From the NCBI GenBank assembly GCA_026545765.1, contig CM048842.1, positions 25,954,667 through 26,018,666 on the forward strand: a stretch of 64,000 nucleotides of DNA, given 5' to 3'. Positions 22,570 to 35,650 of the stretch are shown here, in pieces. Source of the DNA: Plantago major (taxonomy: Eukaryota > Streptophyta > Magnoliopsida > Lamiales > Plantaginaceae). Both the position numbers and the translations under genes were made by a program. Numbering within the stretch: position 1 is the first letter of the stretch; every line of letters starts with the position of its first letter. A model generated the notes under the pieces. The model was not told the DNA's origin, searched no databases, and saw nothing but the letters and a program-made list of their open reading frames with translations.

Positions 22570-23518
22570 TCCTTCCACATTCTATCCCATAGCACCATCA
22601 GCAGCAACAACAATAGTTTCTCCAGAAGCAGCAGCAATTCCGTCATCTTGATTGGCCATTTCTCCCCCTTGTTGTGATGAAAGCAAATCAACAAGAGACT
22701 TCCGCTGCTCAAACATCCCTTGAATTCTATCATCTACCAGCTGAATTTGATCCACAAGAGTTTGTTCAAACAAGTTGAGTGGCCGGAGAAGATTGGGAAA
22801 CAAAACTGTTGATTCAACAGCTGGAGCAACACGTACTGGAGGAGGTGGGATTGGTGGAGCCTAAGACTTTCATGGAAGATCCTCAACCCTGTCTGTAGTA
22901 AGTACCTGATGAGTGACTTTGATACTCTTGAAATCATTCAATTCAACTTCATTTTCTTCTGGAGAGAAGTCTTCATCAATCAGATACCCATATATCATGG
23001 ACGCAGACATTAGGTTCCCCACATCACCCTTACTTGAGATATTTCCTAGGTGATCAAAAGTCCTCTGACCTAAATTAATAGGAAGGCCAAGCTTGAGCTT
23101 GTAGAGCAGAACCGCAACATTAGAGGGAACATGATTGCTGTTGGTGGTAGGTAGCTAGTTGTGAATGCAGACCCTAAACAAGACTGGCATCATAGCAGTG
23201 AGCATTTTGGCAGGGAAGTTAGAGTGCCACTGAACACCAGGTTTGCCAGTAATAACCTGGGCAACTTCATCCATTCTTACAGTTAAATCTGTTTCTTCCA
23301 CATTTGGGGTTCCCATGAAATCATTGAGTTTTTTTGGAGAAAACTCATAGATGTAACCTCTAAGATAGGCTTTACCATACATGGGCGCTCCAGGAACAGC
23401 AAAATGAGGGGATAAATTGCAGTAGAACTCTCGAATAACAACAGGTACATATGGATCCAAACCTTCAATAAAACCTTTATCCTCTAGAAATTCATAAAGC
23501 TTGTACACCTTAAAACTC
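22570..23518 (-). pseudogene. Env-like / 'putative plant transposon protein' domain of element F
   Basis: The minus-strand ORF ending at 23155 (from the junction at 23518) contains YEFLEDKGFIEGL, IREFYCNLS and MYGKAYLRGYIYEF, then VQWHSNFPAKML. This resembles the plant transposon protein domain found downstream of pol in Sirevirus-like copia elements (from memory of the family). After a stop at about 23157 the frame continues toward a proline-rich stretch and the ORF at 22582-22803 (LVDQIQLVDDRIQGMFEQRK), which is likely helical. The N-terminal end is cut by element A at 23519. Role of such proteins is not established. Confidence 0.6.
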
Positions 23519-24967
23519 GGATGTGTCAATATCAAAGTTTTAATATTTGTTTACTTAGCCAAGAGCTGACTCACGACACTACGAAAACCTGTAGTGAAGT
23601 AAAGTTAACCCCGAGGTCGGTCTCTAGGGACTGAACTTGGCTAAGCTTCAGTTTACGAATAAAAGTGACAATATGAAAAGCAGTAAATGTTGGTTTGCCT
23701 CGGCAGCAGATTGATAAACTATCGTAACAGTAAACAACTAGGCAAACAAAACTAGATATTATTGACACTTAATGAGATTGATATATGAATGAGGAGAATT
23801 ATGGAGTGGTGACTGGAGAACAAGCTAGCTAACAGGAAATATGCGACCCACAGGGAATGATTACCTCAAGTTGTCACTACTTGGGTTCAGAAAACGAATA
23901 GCATTAGTGAAGGCGTCAATTTTACTAAGCTACAATTAATAAAGCTAATCCTACTATTACCATTTGCAACTAACTGTTAGATTAAAGCAAGACGAAAAAC
24001 ATTTTGGTGGCCAGAGATCAAATGCTTAATCGAACAGTGATGTTGACGTATTGCGCATCAAACGTAATAGCAGGATATGCAATTTAATCTAAAAAGCACA
24101 AAGTAATCGTAACCTAATCATACATAAACGCATAAACCCTAGCTAGCATGCTTGAATCCTTCACCACCCCATAATCAGGGTGTTTAGCTACTCATGTTAT
24201 GCGAAAACATAATCAAATAAGCAATTAAACGATTAATACACATAATCTAATACTAAATACGAGGAATCGATCAATTGATACAGATTTACACTTCGTTGTC
24301 ACAAACCCTAGGTAGAACCTGAAGAATCTGAAGCGATTGATGCAAGAAAGTATGTAGATTACGCTCCCAATCAATGATAATCGTCGGATTACAAGGTGAA
24401 AATCGTTGGAAACTAGATCTAGCTTGAGAGAAAAGTTCAATCTTTTCCTATAGAATTCCTCTGAAAAGTAAATATCCCGATGTTTACTAATACCAGGAAT
24501 AGAAAACGAAGTCTAAAACGAATTAGGAAACAAAATCGCAGAAGGAACGGAAAAGAGATAACTGGCATCGCCAGTTAATTAAAACTAGCGTCGCCAGTTT
24601 CCAAACTGGCATCGCCAGTTTCTTTCTCATTGAAATGAAAGTTTACGGCGCCGCTTGATAATCGGCGTCACTTCTTTGGATTGATTTGTTTTCCCCTTCG
24701 ACGCCTTTTTGACTCCGATTCTCGATATTTTGGCCTTCCCGCTCCACTTCTAGCATCCATACGAGGCATTGGGACTCCATAACTTGTAGATGCATATAAA
24801 ATACACCATTTTGCCTTCCATTAGTGCGGTTAAGCCAAATATCTACAAAACACAAAAAGAACAAAAAAATTAAAAATACTCTAGGAAAACTAAATAAAAC
24901 TATACTCAAAGATGACAAAAAGACGGTAAAAAAAGACCGAATGAGACGGTATAAAACCGACTCATCA
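23519..24967 (-). repeat. 3' LTR of element A
   Basis: Starts (g)GATGTGTCAAT and ends CGACTCATCA on the plus strand. The first base is G where the 5' LTR has T. A cluster of palindromes lies at 24559-24620, including AACTGGCATCGCCAGTT twice. It is about 59 bp longer than the 5' LTR, partly because of one extra palindrome copy. Confidence 0.9.
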
Positions 24968-26384
24968 AACTCCCCAAACTAAACCCTTGCTTGTGCTCAA
25001 GCAACAGACTCTCTAAAAAACCTAGAAAAACAAAAAAAAAAAAACATAGACACAAAATAAAGTCTAGCTCCCAAGCTACCGAGTCTACGATTGCAAGTAA
25101 CAAGCCCAAGAAATGCAGAAGATTTGACATCACACTGACATTCACTGGATAACATGCACAAGTTCAAAAAGTTCGTTTCCGAAGTAAATAGAACTTAAGT
25201 TTAAAACAGTAGTCCCTCACAAGTGGATCCTATGAATCTATTCTCTCACACTCCTGGAAGTGTCCAGTAGGGGCAATCACTCAAGAATATAAAGAGGTAA
25301 GGAAGGTGACTTGCGTCACAAAGATGCCTCAAATACCTCATGCAATGTACTCATTTTTTTTTTTTTTTTTTTTTGGCAAACTCTTTTTTGCAGTCTTATA
25401 TTTGACCCATATGCTTGTATATTTTTTCTGTCTCAATTTTTTGGTAGTGTCTGTTTTACCGAAAGTCCGCACTTTTGTGAGTGCTGGTTTGGTGTACATG
25501 CCATTAACCCTCACGGACATATAGCTTTTAAGGGCCACACCGGTATATAGGTAGTATCTAAAACGTGTCCAACACGACTTACGATGGTAACTAGTACCAT
25601 ACATCCACTCCGAGACTTATTTTATTATTATTTTTATTTTTGAGAGAACAAAAAGCCTGAACACAGTCTTTATCAATACAAGTAGGGCACAAAAACCTCT
25701 TCCCCAAACCTGGTCTAGGAACGAGCTTAGCATAAGCAAATAAGAATGTAAAACATGTCGTTCGTCATACTTAACTTATACAGAGTACACATGAGAATGA
25801 TGAGGATCAAACAAGGGAGTTTACACTTCCCGAATTAAATCACACAGGCACCGGTACAATATTTTTTCATCGGCTAAGGTTTACTCACAGGCTTTTTTGG
25901 ACAACAGAATTAGAACAGACTTCCTATTTACAACAGAAACGAACTTCACAAACATAAACATGGAAACTGCTAATAGTCAAGGATCAGTCAAAGCAAAAGC
26001 ATTAAACAGGTTTAGTACATGCAATAGACGCTCGACATGGGGGACAGACTTAGACTCAACAGTCTGACAGAATCGACATACTCGAATAAGAAATACATAA
26101 AGAAACACATCTGAAAACAAGCAAGCAAGAAGCCTAAAGAAGATCAAAACTCCAAACACCCTTCCCCAAACCTAAACTCGTGCTCGCCCTCGAGCAAACG
26201 AGTGAAAAGAGAAAAAGTAGAGAGTTGATAAGACAGACGCTTCCCTGATTGAAGGTTCCCAAGATGTGTAGAGGACTGGTGGTATTCATTGGCGATGGTG
26301 GGTACTAGACTTCCCCATGCTCGAATTTCTCTGCCCTTGCACCTGCGAATAGATATAAAGGGGTCAAACATACCCCCGCAGAAT
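24968..26384 (-). other. 3' noncoding region of element A with polypurine tract
   Basis: AGTTTGGGGAGTT on the minus strand abuts the 3' LTR (24968-24980). Further purine-rich copies lie near 25690 and 26162, at the same spacing as in E and C. A conserved block covers about 25446-25620. Poly-T at 25354-25374. No gene is supported. Confidence 0.7.
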
Positions 26385-27373
26385 AGTCCTTGCAGATAAA
26401 ATCCTTAGGCAAATAATCCAATGCCTTCACTATCCCGACCTTACCATTCACCTCATAAGTTGTTGTGCGTCTAAATACGCTAATATCCATTCTGGAGGCA
26501 AATAAAAATGGCCAGCCAAGGAGGATTGTATCCGGTCCTGTCTTCTGATCTTCCCGAACATCTTTAAGAACAAAAAAAATTGGTCATAACAGTTTCACCA
26601 TTCAATTTAACCACGACACCCTTTGCCAATCCAACTGGTCTTCTGTGTGACCCATCCGCCATTAGGAGTCGAGCTTTCATTTCTTCCAAACCTGTGAAGC
26701 CACATCCCTTAAACAGACTGTATGGGATTGTATTACATGTAGCTCCTGTGTCTAAAGTCGCAATGACTTTTGAATTTACCATCCCAACTACGATGTTAAA
26801 GCTCTTCTTACTGAGAGGTTGCTCCTTCACATTTTCTGCTAACTCTTCTTCCTTGGCAGGAACTTCAACTGCTCCAGTTTCTGGGGTGCTCACTATAACT
26901 GTAGAATCTTCCTCTTTTGCAGAACCCAATGCTTCAACGAAAACGGCTAGATCTTCCTTTTGATCTGGGATCGACTCCTCAACAGAATTACCTGGGGTTA
27001 TCATCTCTTCTCCTGCTGCTTCACTAGCAATCGGAACCAACGATGCACATCCACAAGCTGCGCAAATCTGTTTTGAACCCTCAACACGGGTCTCATTTTT
27101 CGAAACAGTCACCTCAACCGGTGTTTCTATGATCACCTTAATAGCCATTGCCCTCTCGGGAGTACCAGGGAATTTCCCTTTTTCTCGCTCTTTGTCCTTC
27201 TCTAGTAGCTGCTGAAGAACACTCCAGATCTTATCAATATCCATTTCTAGTTCCCCAATGCGCGCGTCGGTAGACTGACGATGCGCCTTAGCTTCGCGCA
27301 TAAATTCCCTCGACTCATTCATGAAGCTCCTGAGTTCATCCGCTAATCCCGATCCGCCTACTGGTTGCAACAA
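26385..27373 (-). pseudogene. Gag C-terminal region and aspartic protease of element A
   Basis: The ORF 26564-27373 begins with a helical stretch (LADELRSFMNESREFMREAK) and a charged linker, followed by a retropepsin domain with active site ATLDTGATCNTI at about residues 205-216 and LLMADGSHRRPVG. After a shift near 26564 the minus strand continues with ILLGWPF, matching the retropepsin ILLGRPF motif, and ends within about 60 codons. No RT follows, so the protein seems to end naturally after protease, as in element C. Confidence 0.75.
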
Positions 27374-28164
27374 ACCTGTGCCGGATCTCTGCTCTTCACC
27401 AAAGGTAGCGTTTTCTTCCCTCCTTTGACTCTTGACATTTCTCCTGGGTTACAGTGTTGGTTATTTTGTGCCAACTTTGCAAACTTATCCTTGAGAGCAT
27501 CAGCAGTTAATTCCATCATATCACCCCCACAAGATGCATCTATCATATACTGCTGGTTATCGTTCAACCCGTTATGGAAATACTGATTCATATAAGCCTG
27601 GGGGTACCTGTGGTGGGGACATTGAGCTAGCAGGCTCTTGAACCTGTCCCACGCTTCATACAGAGACTCATCATACAGCTGGCTAAAGGTACTGATTTGT
27701 TGTCTGATAGAAGAAGTCTTAGACAGAGGGTATTACTTATGCATAAATGCATTGTAGACTTCAGTCCAGGTGGTTAATCTTCCTTCATCCAAGCCATTCA
27801 TCCACTGTCGTGCCTTGTCAGCTAAACATATAGGAAAAACCCTCATCTTCAAATCGTTGTCGGTGACATTCTCACCTTTAGGAAGCCACCCAATAGAGTG
27901 CTCCAGCTCCATAAGAAATCCCATCACATCCTCATTGTTTTGCCCATTGAATTTCGAAAGTAGGGCCATAAGATGTCCCTTAATCTCTAAGTTACGCACA
28001 TTGGCAGGAGTGACAATACTAGGGCGGTAAACTTTTGTAGGCGGTGCGAAGAGTGCAGCCATAGAAGTTTGCTCTAACTCAGTCATCTCCTGGAACCTGT
28101 GCTGCAACACAGACACAACACCAGAACTACGCAAACGTAAGTACCCATTAGTTAAAACACGCAC
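27358..28164 (-). pseudogene. Gag capsid region of element A
   Basis: 27733-28164 carries the Athila-type capsid with LLSKFNGQNNEDVMGFL, FPICLADKARQWMNGL and TWTEVYNAF. A likely start is the Met of MTELEQTS at about 28086. After a stop at 27733 the frame shifts to 27358-27591 (MNQYFHNGLNDNQQYMIDAS), another known part of these gag proteins. Transcribed from the 5' LTR at 28309-29698. Confidence 0.8.
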
Positions 28165-28284
28165 TCAAGACGAAGAACACAGAGGTAACAAAGGAAAAAG
28201 ACTAACAAAAACAAAAACTAGAAAAAAGAAAAAAAAAACAAAAATACTGTAACTATAATTCGTAAACTTAACAAAGGAGTTAAG

Positions 28285-28302
28285 TCCCCGGCAGCGGCGC
28301 CA
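28285..28302 (-). other. Primer binding site of element A (tRNA-Asp type)
   Basis: Six bases after the 5' LTR, the minus strand reads TGGCGCCGCTGCCGGGGA, which matches the complement of the 3' end of plant tRNA-Asp as in Athila, apart from one base (GCT for GTT). Confidence 0.9.
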
Positions 28303-28308
28303 AAAACT

Positions 28309-29698
28309 TGATGTGTCAATATCAAAGTTTTAATATTTGTTTACTTAGCCAAGAGATAACTCTCGACACTACGAAAACCTGTAGTGAAGTGATGTTAACC
28401 CCGAGGTCGGCCTTTAGGGACTTAACTTGGCTGAGCTTCAGTTTACGAATAAAAGTGACAATATGAAATGCAGTAAATGTTGGTTTGCTTCGGCAGTAGA
28501 TTGATAAACTATCGTACCAGATATGATTGACACTTAACGAGATTGATATATGAATGCGGAGAATTATCGAGTGGTGACTGGAGAACAAGCTAGCTAACAG
28601 GAAATATGCGACCCACAGGGACCGATTACCTCAAGTTGTCACTACATGGGTTCAGAAAATGAATAGCATTAGTGCATGCGCAATTTCACTAAGCTACGAT
28701 CAATAAAGCTAATCCTACTATTACCGTTTGCAACTAACTGTTAGATTAAAGTAACACGAAAAACATTTTGGTTGCCAGAGATCAAATGCTTAATCAAACA
28801 GTGATATTGACGGATTGCGCATCAAACGTAATAGAAGGATATGCAATTTAATCTAAAAAGCACAGAGTAATCGTAACCTGATCATATATAAACGCATAAA
28901 CCATAGCTAGCATGCTTGAATCCGTCACCACCCCATATTCACGGTGTTTAGCTACTCATGTTATGCGAAGACATAATCAAATAAGCAATTAAACGATTTA
29001 CACACATAATCTAATACTAAATACATGGAATCGATTAATTGATACAGATTTACCCTTCGTTGTCACAAACCATAGGTAGAACCTGAAGAATCTGAGCTGA
29101 TTGATTCAAGAAAGTATGTAGATTATGCTACCAATCAATGATAATCGTCGGATTACAAGATGAAAATCGTTGGAAACTAGGTCTAGCTTGAGAGCAAAGT
29201 TCAATATTTTACAATAGAATTCCTCTGAAAAGTAAAAATTTGGATGTTTACTAATACCAGAAATAGAGAACGAAGTCTGAAACGAATAAGGAATCAAAAT
29301 CACAGAAGGAACGGAAAAGAGATAACTGGCATCGCCAGTTTCTTTCTACGTGAAACATAAAGTTTCTGGCGTACGCCAATTTGATAACTGGCGTCGCCAG
29401 CTTCTTCTGAATTGACTGTTTTGCCCTTCGACGCCTTTTTGACTCCAATAATCGATATTTTGGCCTTCCCGCTCCACTTCTAGCATCCATACAAGGCATT
29501 GGGACTCCATAACTTGTAGATGCATATAAAATACACCATTTTGCCTTCCATTAGCGCGGTTTAGCCAAATATCTACAAAACACACAATGAACAAAAAAAA
29601 GTAAAAAGACTCTAGGAAAACTAAATAAAACTATACTCAAGGATGACAAAAAGATAGTAAAAAAAGACCGAATGAGACGGTATAAAACCGACTCATCA
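28309..29698 (-). repeat. LTR shared by A (5' LTR) and B (3' LTR)
   Basis: TGATGTGTCAAT at the left and CGACTCATCA at the right on the plus strand. The left side leads into A's primer site. The right side leads directly into internal 3' noncoding sequence of B, with the 160 bases that normally follow the LTR (including the polypurine tract) missing. Palindromes at 29324-29340 and about 29385-29402. Confidence 0.85.
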
Positions 29699-31200
29699 AT
29701 CACACTGATATTCACAGAATAACATACACAAGTTCAAAAAGTTCGTTTTCAAAGTAAATAGAACTTAAGTCTAACGCAGCAGTCCCTCACAAGTGGGTCC
29801 TATGCATCTATTCCCTTACACTCCTAGAAGTGTCCAGTAGGGGCAATCACTCAGGAATATAAAGAGATAAGGAAGGCGACTTGCGTCACAAAGATGCCTC
29901 AAATACCTCAAGCAATGTACTGAACCAGTTAAGTCGGAAGGGACTTTTTCATAGCTCTGTAACTATCAGCAGTAGACTCATAAAAAGGCAGTCGTTCTCT
30001 CTTTTTTCAATATATATATTATTTTTCTTTTTTTTTTTTTTTGCATACTCTTTTTTGCAGTTTTATATATGACCCATATGCTTATATATTTTTTCTGTCT
30101 TTATTTTTTGGTAGTGTCTGTTTTACTGAAAGTCCGCACTTTTGTGTGTGCTGGTTTGGTGTACACGCCATCATCCCTCACAGACATATAGCTTTTAATG
30201 GCCACGCCGGTATATAGGTAGTATCTGAAACGTGCCCAACACGACTAATGGTGGTAACTAGTACCATAGATCCACTCCGAGACTTATTTTATTTGTTTGA
30301 GAGAACGAAAAACCTGAACACAATCTTTATCAATACAAGTAGGGCACATAAACCTCATCCCCAAACCTATTCTTGGAACGGGTTCGGCATAAGCAAATAA
30401 GAATGTAAATCATGCCGTTCGTCATACTTAACTTACACAGAGTACACATGAGAATGATGAGGCGCAAACAAGGGAGTTTGCACTTCCCGAATTAAATCAC
30501 ACAGGCGCCGGTACAATATTTTTTCATGGGCTACGGTTTACTCACAGGCTTTTTGGACTACAGAATTAGAACTGACTTTCTATTTACAACAGAAACGAAC
30601 ATAGCAAACTTAAACATGCAAACTGCTAATAGTCAAGGATCAGTCAAAGAAAAAGCATTAAACAGGTTTAGTACATGCAATAGACGCTCGATTTGGGAGG
30701 CAGACTTAGACTCAACATACTGAATAAGAAATACAAAGCAAAGTACGAAATATAGAGAAAGAAACACATCCAAAAACATGCAAGTAAGAAGCCTAAGGCA
30801 AATCAAATCTCGAAACACCCCTTCCCAAACCTGAACTCGTGCTCGCCCTCGAGCAAACGAGTGAAAAGAAAGAAAAAAAGTAGAGAGTTGATAAGACAGA
30901 GGCTTCCCTGATTGAAGGTTTCCAAAATGCGAAGAAGGTTGAGGAGATGACCTGATACTCAAGAAGAACGTTAGAAAACAAAGAATCGAGCTAGCAGGCG
31001 AAAAGGAGGGTTTTAAAAAGAAAGGAACTGGCGTCGGATTTCCTAATCAGCGTGATTCATTTCTGAGCCAACTAAGCGCCGCCAGCCATCGCGTTCCGAT
31101 GTTTTGCCCACTTTTAGCCTTCTAGCTCAACTAGACTCGACTAAAAATAAAAAAATACACTAAATGAAAAAACAAGAACTATGCTAACTTAACTGGCCAC
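29699..31200 (-). other. 3' noncoding region of element B
   Basis: Homologous to 25129-26384 of A and to 1420-2998 of E. Purine-rich motifs lie near 30357 and 30823; the one that should abut the LTR is deleted. An inverted repeat TGCTCG/CGAGCA lies at 30840-30855. No gene is supported. Confidence 0.7.
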
Positions 31201-32184
31201 TTACCGGCCAGTACTTGTTCCAGCGCGAACTGTTGGTGTACCTGTATAGTCATGTACTAGACTCACCAAGAACAACCTCTTCCTCCGGTCGCTCTTTAAA
31301 TCCTTCCAGATATGGCTTAACCGTTGTCCATTGACCTTGAAGGTGGATCCATCACTTGTGTTCAAGAGTTCGACAGCACCATGTGGTGCCACTTGAACGA
31401 TTTCATACAGTCCATCCCATCGAGAGCGCGACTTACCTGGAAACAGTTTAACGCGAGAGTTGAAGAGTAAAACTTTCATACCTGAGGTCAAATCCTTACG
31501 AATTATTCCTTTATTGTGATACTCCTTAGTCTTGGCCTTATAGATCTTAGCATTCTCGGAAGCAGTGTTCCGGAGTTCTCCCAATTCTGAGAGCTGCAGT
31601 ATACGCTCTTTGCCAGCTGCATCCAAATCGAGGTTCAGGACCTTCATTGCCCATTCTGCCCTGTGCTCAAGCTCTACCGGTAGGTGGCAAGCTTTCCCAT
31701 AGACTAGCCTGTAAGGTGTGGTCCCTATAACAGTCTTGTAGCTTGTGCGGAATGCCCACAAGGCATCGTTAAGCTTGTACGACCAGTCTTTCCGGTTAGG
31801 CTTCACCACCCTCTCAAGTATACTCTTAATCTGCCGGTTACTAACCTCTACCTGGCCCGATGTCTGGGGGTGATATGTCATAGCAACCCCATTATGCACT
31901 CCATACTTTGTTAATAGATTCCCAAAGGAGCGGTTGATGAAGTGGGAGCCACCATCACTGATTACTACCCTGGGGGTGCCAAACCTGCAAAGAATATTCT
32001 TGGCAAGAAAAGAGACAACAACTTTGGAATCATTAGTCTTTGTTGGAATTGCTTCCACCCACTTAGTCACATAATCGACAGCAACCAGTATATATTCAAA
32101 GCCATTACTCTTGGGGAATGGTCCCATAAAGTCGATGCCCCACACGTCAAAGGGTTGAACAACAAGATTACTGGTGAGGGGCAT
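31201..32184 (-). pseudogene. Integrase of element B
   Basis: A 327-residue ORF covering nearly all of the integrase core and C-terminal domain. Motifs in order are [10 protein letters not shown] and DYVTKWVE (first Asp region), [10 protein letters not shown] (second Asp), [17 protein letters not shown] (catalytic Glu), [39 protein letters not shown] and [10 protein letters not shown]. It is the best-preserved integrase in the window. The N-terminal zinc region lies in the adjoining ORF (32227-33198), across a frame break near 32200. Confidence 0.9.
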
Positions 32185-32226
32185 CTCATTCCGCTTGCTT
32201 ATATTGCCACTTCGCTGATAGGCATC

Positions 32227-34177
32227 TCAGTTGATACAGAATTTATGAGCATCTTTAAAAAGAGAGGGCCAGAATAAACCTGATTGAAGAACCTTCAAGG
32301 CGGTTTTCCTCCCGCTATAGTGCCCACCACACTGCATGGAGTGGCAGAATGCGAGTATGCTTCCAATCTCATCTTCCGGTACACAGCGCCGCCTCACGCC
32401 ATCATTGCCTAGCTTGAACAAGTATGGATCATCCCAGAAGTAGCTCCTGTAGTGAATAGCAAAATTTTTCTTTTCCTGCGAAGTCATTTTAGCAGCAAAC
32501 AATCCTGTGGCCTTAAAATTAACAATGTCGGCAAACCAGGGTTCTAGACTAACAGAGAATAAATGCTCATCAGGGATGGGGGGAGATGGGGTGATGGCGC
32601 CAGGATTAATCCTGGATAGGTGGTCTGCCACTAAGTTGTCTTTGCCACACTTGTCAACTATCTCACAGTCAAACTCTTGCAGCATCAGGACCCAGCGAAT
32701 AAGGCGAGGCTTAGAATCGCTTTTGGCCATAAGGTGGCGAATTGCTGCATGGTCGGTATGCACTATTACCTGGAATCCCTTCAAATATGACCTGAATTTA
32801 TCCAGGGCAAATATAACAGCCACGAATTCTTTCTCAGTGGTAGTGTAATTGACCTGTGCACCATTTAGAGTTTTGCTGGCATAGTAAATCACATGGAAAT
32901 GCCTATCGACTGTTTGTCCTAGAACAACACCTATAGCGTAGTCAGAAGCATCGCACATAATCTCGAAAGGTAAAGACCAATCAGGTTCCATAACAATAGG
33001 GGTGGAAACAAGTTTTTCTTTCAGGATATTAAAGGCTTCCATGCACTTATCATCGAAAACAAAAGGCACATCTTTCACCAGCAAGTTACTAAGGCACTTA
33101 GCAATTTTTGAGAAATCCTGAATGAACCTCCTATGGAATCCAACATGTCCTAGAAGAGATTGTAAATCTTTCACACAAGTGGGTGGGGGAAGTTTCACTA
33201 TAACATCATGTTAAGCTCTATCTACCTCAATCCCCCGCTTAGAAACCACATGCCCTAGAACAATACCCTCTCGCACCATAAAGTGACTTTTTTCCTAACT
33301 AAGGGTCAGTTTACATTCTATGCAACATTTCAAGACTTTATCAAGGTTACCAAGGCAGTCAGTGAACGAGTCACCAAAAAGAGAGACGTCATCCACAAAT
33401 ACCTCGATAAAATCCTTTGGAAAGTTGCCGGAGTGTTGCATAAGCCAAAAGGCATCCTGCGATAGGCGAAGGTGCCATATGGACAAGTGAAGGTGGTCTT
33501 CTCTTAGTCCTCCTACGCTATTGGAATCTGATAGAAACCTGGAAGACCATCCAAAAAACAATAGAACTCGGTCCTCGCAAGGCGGTTTAGCATCTCATCA
33601 ATAAAGGGCGGGGGAAGTGGTCCTTCTTAGTGGCAGCATTCAATCTCATATAATCTATGCATACACGCCACCCTGTGGTTTTCCTAACAGGAACCTCTAT
33701 CCCTTTCTCATTGGTCTCAACAATTACTCCAGACTTTTTCGGGACAACATGCACAGGGCTTACCCATCGACTGTTAGCTATAGGGTAGATCATATCATGT
33801 TCTAACAGCTTAAATACCTCGGTTTTAACTACGTCTGGCATGATAGGGTTATGCCTACGCTGGGGTTGCCTCACAGGTTTGGCGTCATCTTCAAGACTAA
33901 TCCTATGGGTGCACCTAGTCGCACTAATGCCCTTGATGTCACGAATCCCCCACCCTATGGCTTCGGAGTTCTCTCTCAAAAGCTCTACTAGCCTATTCTC
34001 TTCTTCCTTTTGCAATTTCGAAGAGATTATCACAGGTTTAGTTTTATTTTCTCCCAGGAAAGTGTATTTAAGATGGGACGGGAGCTCCTTACGGTCGGGT
34101 TTAGGGGGGGTCAATTTCCCCGGTGTTTCCACCAAGGGGATCGATTTCCTTACCAGGGTCGACTTCAGCTGAGTCAA
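32227..34177 (-). pseudogene. Reverse transcriptase and RNase H of element B
   Basis: 33587-34177 holds the RT N-terminal half (LLRENSEAIGWGIRDIKGIS, WRVCIDYMRLNAATKKDHFP). 33295-33561 holds the palm with VFVDDVSLFG. 32227-33198 holds the thumb ([20 protein letters not shown]), RNase H ([25 protein letters not shown]) and the start of integrase with [15 protein letters not shown]. Breaks at about 33199-33294 and 33562-33586 contain stops. Active-site aspartates of RT are present. Confidence 0.9.
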
Positions 34178-35591
34178 GCATGCAGGCTATCTCACTACTC
34201 TCCTCACAAAGCATATCCTCATCAGAACTAAGGGTTAAGGCTGCTTCTAGCTTATCATCAGTTAATGTAGCTAGGTAAGTTGCATGCACACAATTATCGA
34301 TATTATCATCAAACTCAGCATTTACTTCAGAAATCAGATTACATTCTTCCACTGAGTAGGTGTCAGAATTACCTGTCGACCGTGTTGCATCCTTGCTGAT
34401 CTTGTTGCCACCAATTTCCATGGCAATCTTTCCATCCGCCACATCAACCTGCAGCTTCACCGTTTTCATAAATGGTCTTCCCAAAAGGATCACATGGTCC
34501 ATACTACTAGTGCTGGCTCCACTGGGGGGGTAGTACCACGAAATCTAGTGGAACCAGGAAGGTGTCTACTCTAACCAGTGCATCACGAATCACTCCCGGG
34601 GGTGCTTGATGCTCCTGTCGGCTAGCTGCAGGGTCATGTTCAACGGTGCCAATTCCCCCAAACCCATCTCCTAGTAAAGAGCATGGGTGACAAGATTGAT
34701 GTTGGCTCCCAAATCGAGCATTCCTTTTGCTATCTTCCCATTTTCCATCTGTATATCAATCACAAAGCTCCCCGGATCTTGTTGTTTCACTGGTAAGCCA
34801 ACCACTGAATTAGTTGTTTCTGGTAGAACTAGCTTTTCGTTGGCCAAATACTTCCTCTTACTTGCATTGAGATCCTTGAAGAACTTAGAGTAGGAGGGGA
34901 AATTATCAATGAGGTCAAGGAGTGGGAGGTTCACATTCACCTTTGAGAGCATGGCCAGAATAGCTTTGAATTTGCTGTCATCCTTGGGTTTCTTGATTCT
35001 ACCTGGATATGGCAGTTCTTTGCTGATTGGAGGTCCGGGTGGACAGTAAGTGTTTTTAGATTTGTGAAGCACCCCCGTGCATACCACCGGTGGGTTGGCT
35101 ATTTCTGTCAAGGGTTGGTCCTCCTCCGTGAAGTCAACTACAGGGGCATCCGGGGCTTGTGTATGTGGTTCTAGTTCCGGCCTTTGGATTACCTTTCCAC
35201 TTCGGAGTACTGTTGTTGCCTGAACTTCCTCCTCCTCGGTTTCCTCATCCACGAATTCAATGCTTGCCAGAAACCTTACCAGTTGGTCGGTAAAATCCTT
35301 CTTCCTGCTTACCATTCCCTCTATGTGTTTTCTAGTCCTTTCTTTCCCTTCCATCACATGACTCATGTATTTTTCATCATGGGCAATCAAAACTAGCAGA
35401 GTACTGTCGCTGAATGCACTAGCTCCCCATTGCACCTCTAGACTATTCGATGTCTCCATAATGGCTGGTCCAGATAGCTCTGCGCTGGGTGCGTAGTAAC
35501 TAGGAAAGCACTCCATAACTAGATCAGAACAACAAGAACTCAAATGTTGTTTAGTTTCTGTTAGTCCAAACAAAATGAATTCACGCATCAA
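34101..35591 (-). pseudogene. Gag C-terminal part and protease of element B (capsid missing)
   Basis: 35591-34671 starts within leader-like sequence, then NSLEVQWGASAF, which looks like the end of Athila-type gag (LEVQ motif). It continues through an acidic linker with VLRSGK and KLPYPGR-like motifs to a protease with active site MLDLGANINLV, the Athila-type DLGA form. 34101-34502 carries the rest, HVILLGRPFMKT. The capsid domain visible in A and C is absent, so a deletion just upstream of about 35440 seems likely. Confidence 0.75.
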
Positions 35592-35628
35592 GAAACTAAA
35601 GGCTTTCAGTGCTATGGTAGGAATTGGT

Positions 35629-35646
35629 TCCCCAGCAGCGGCGCCA
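35629..35646 (-). other. Primer binding site of element B (tRNA-Asp type)
   Basis: Four bases from the LTR end, the minus strand reads TGGCGCCGCTGCTGGGGA, the tRNA-Asp complement with one further change relative to A and C. Confidence 0.85.
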
Positions 35647-35650
35647 AATT

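Larger units (their letters stand above)
23519..29698 (-). mobile_element. Element A: Athila-like element with gag and protease only
   Basis: Two LTRs of the same family (23519-24967, 1449 bp; 28309-29698, 1390 bp) flank 3.3 kb that encodes gag and a protease on the minus strand and nothing recognisable as RT, RNase H or integrase. A tRNA-Asp-type primer site lies next to the 5' LTR. The left edge abuts copia element F. The right edge runs directly into element B, with no matching target duplication (aactc at left, atcac at right). A is therefore probably non-autonomous, and its 5' LTR doubles as the 3' LTR of B. Confidence 0.85.

Noticed and set aside
28285-28302. Possible tRNA gene at tRNA-like sequence near the LTRs
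   Set aside because: Only the 18 bases complementary to a tRNA 3' end are present. This is a primer site; no cloverleaf surrounds it. I found no tRNA or rRNA gene in the window.
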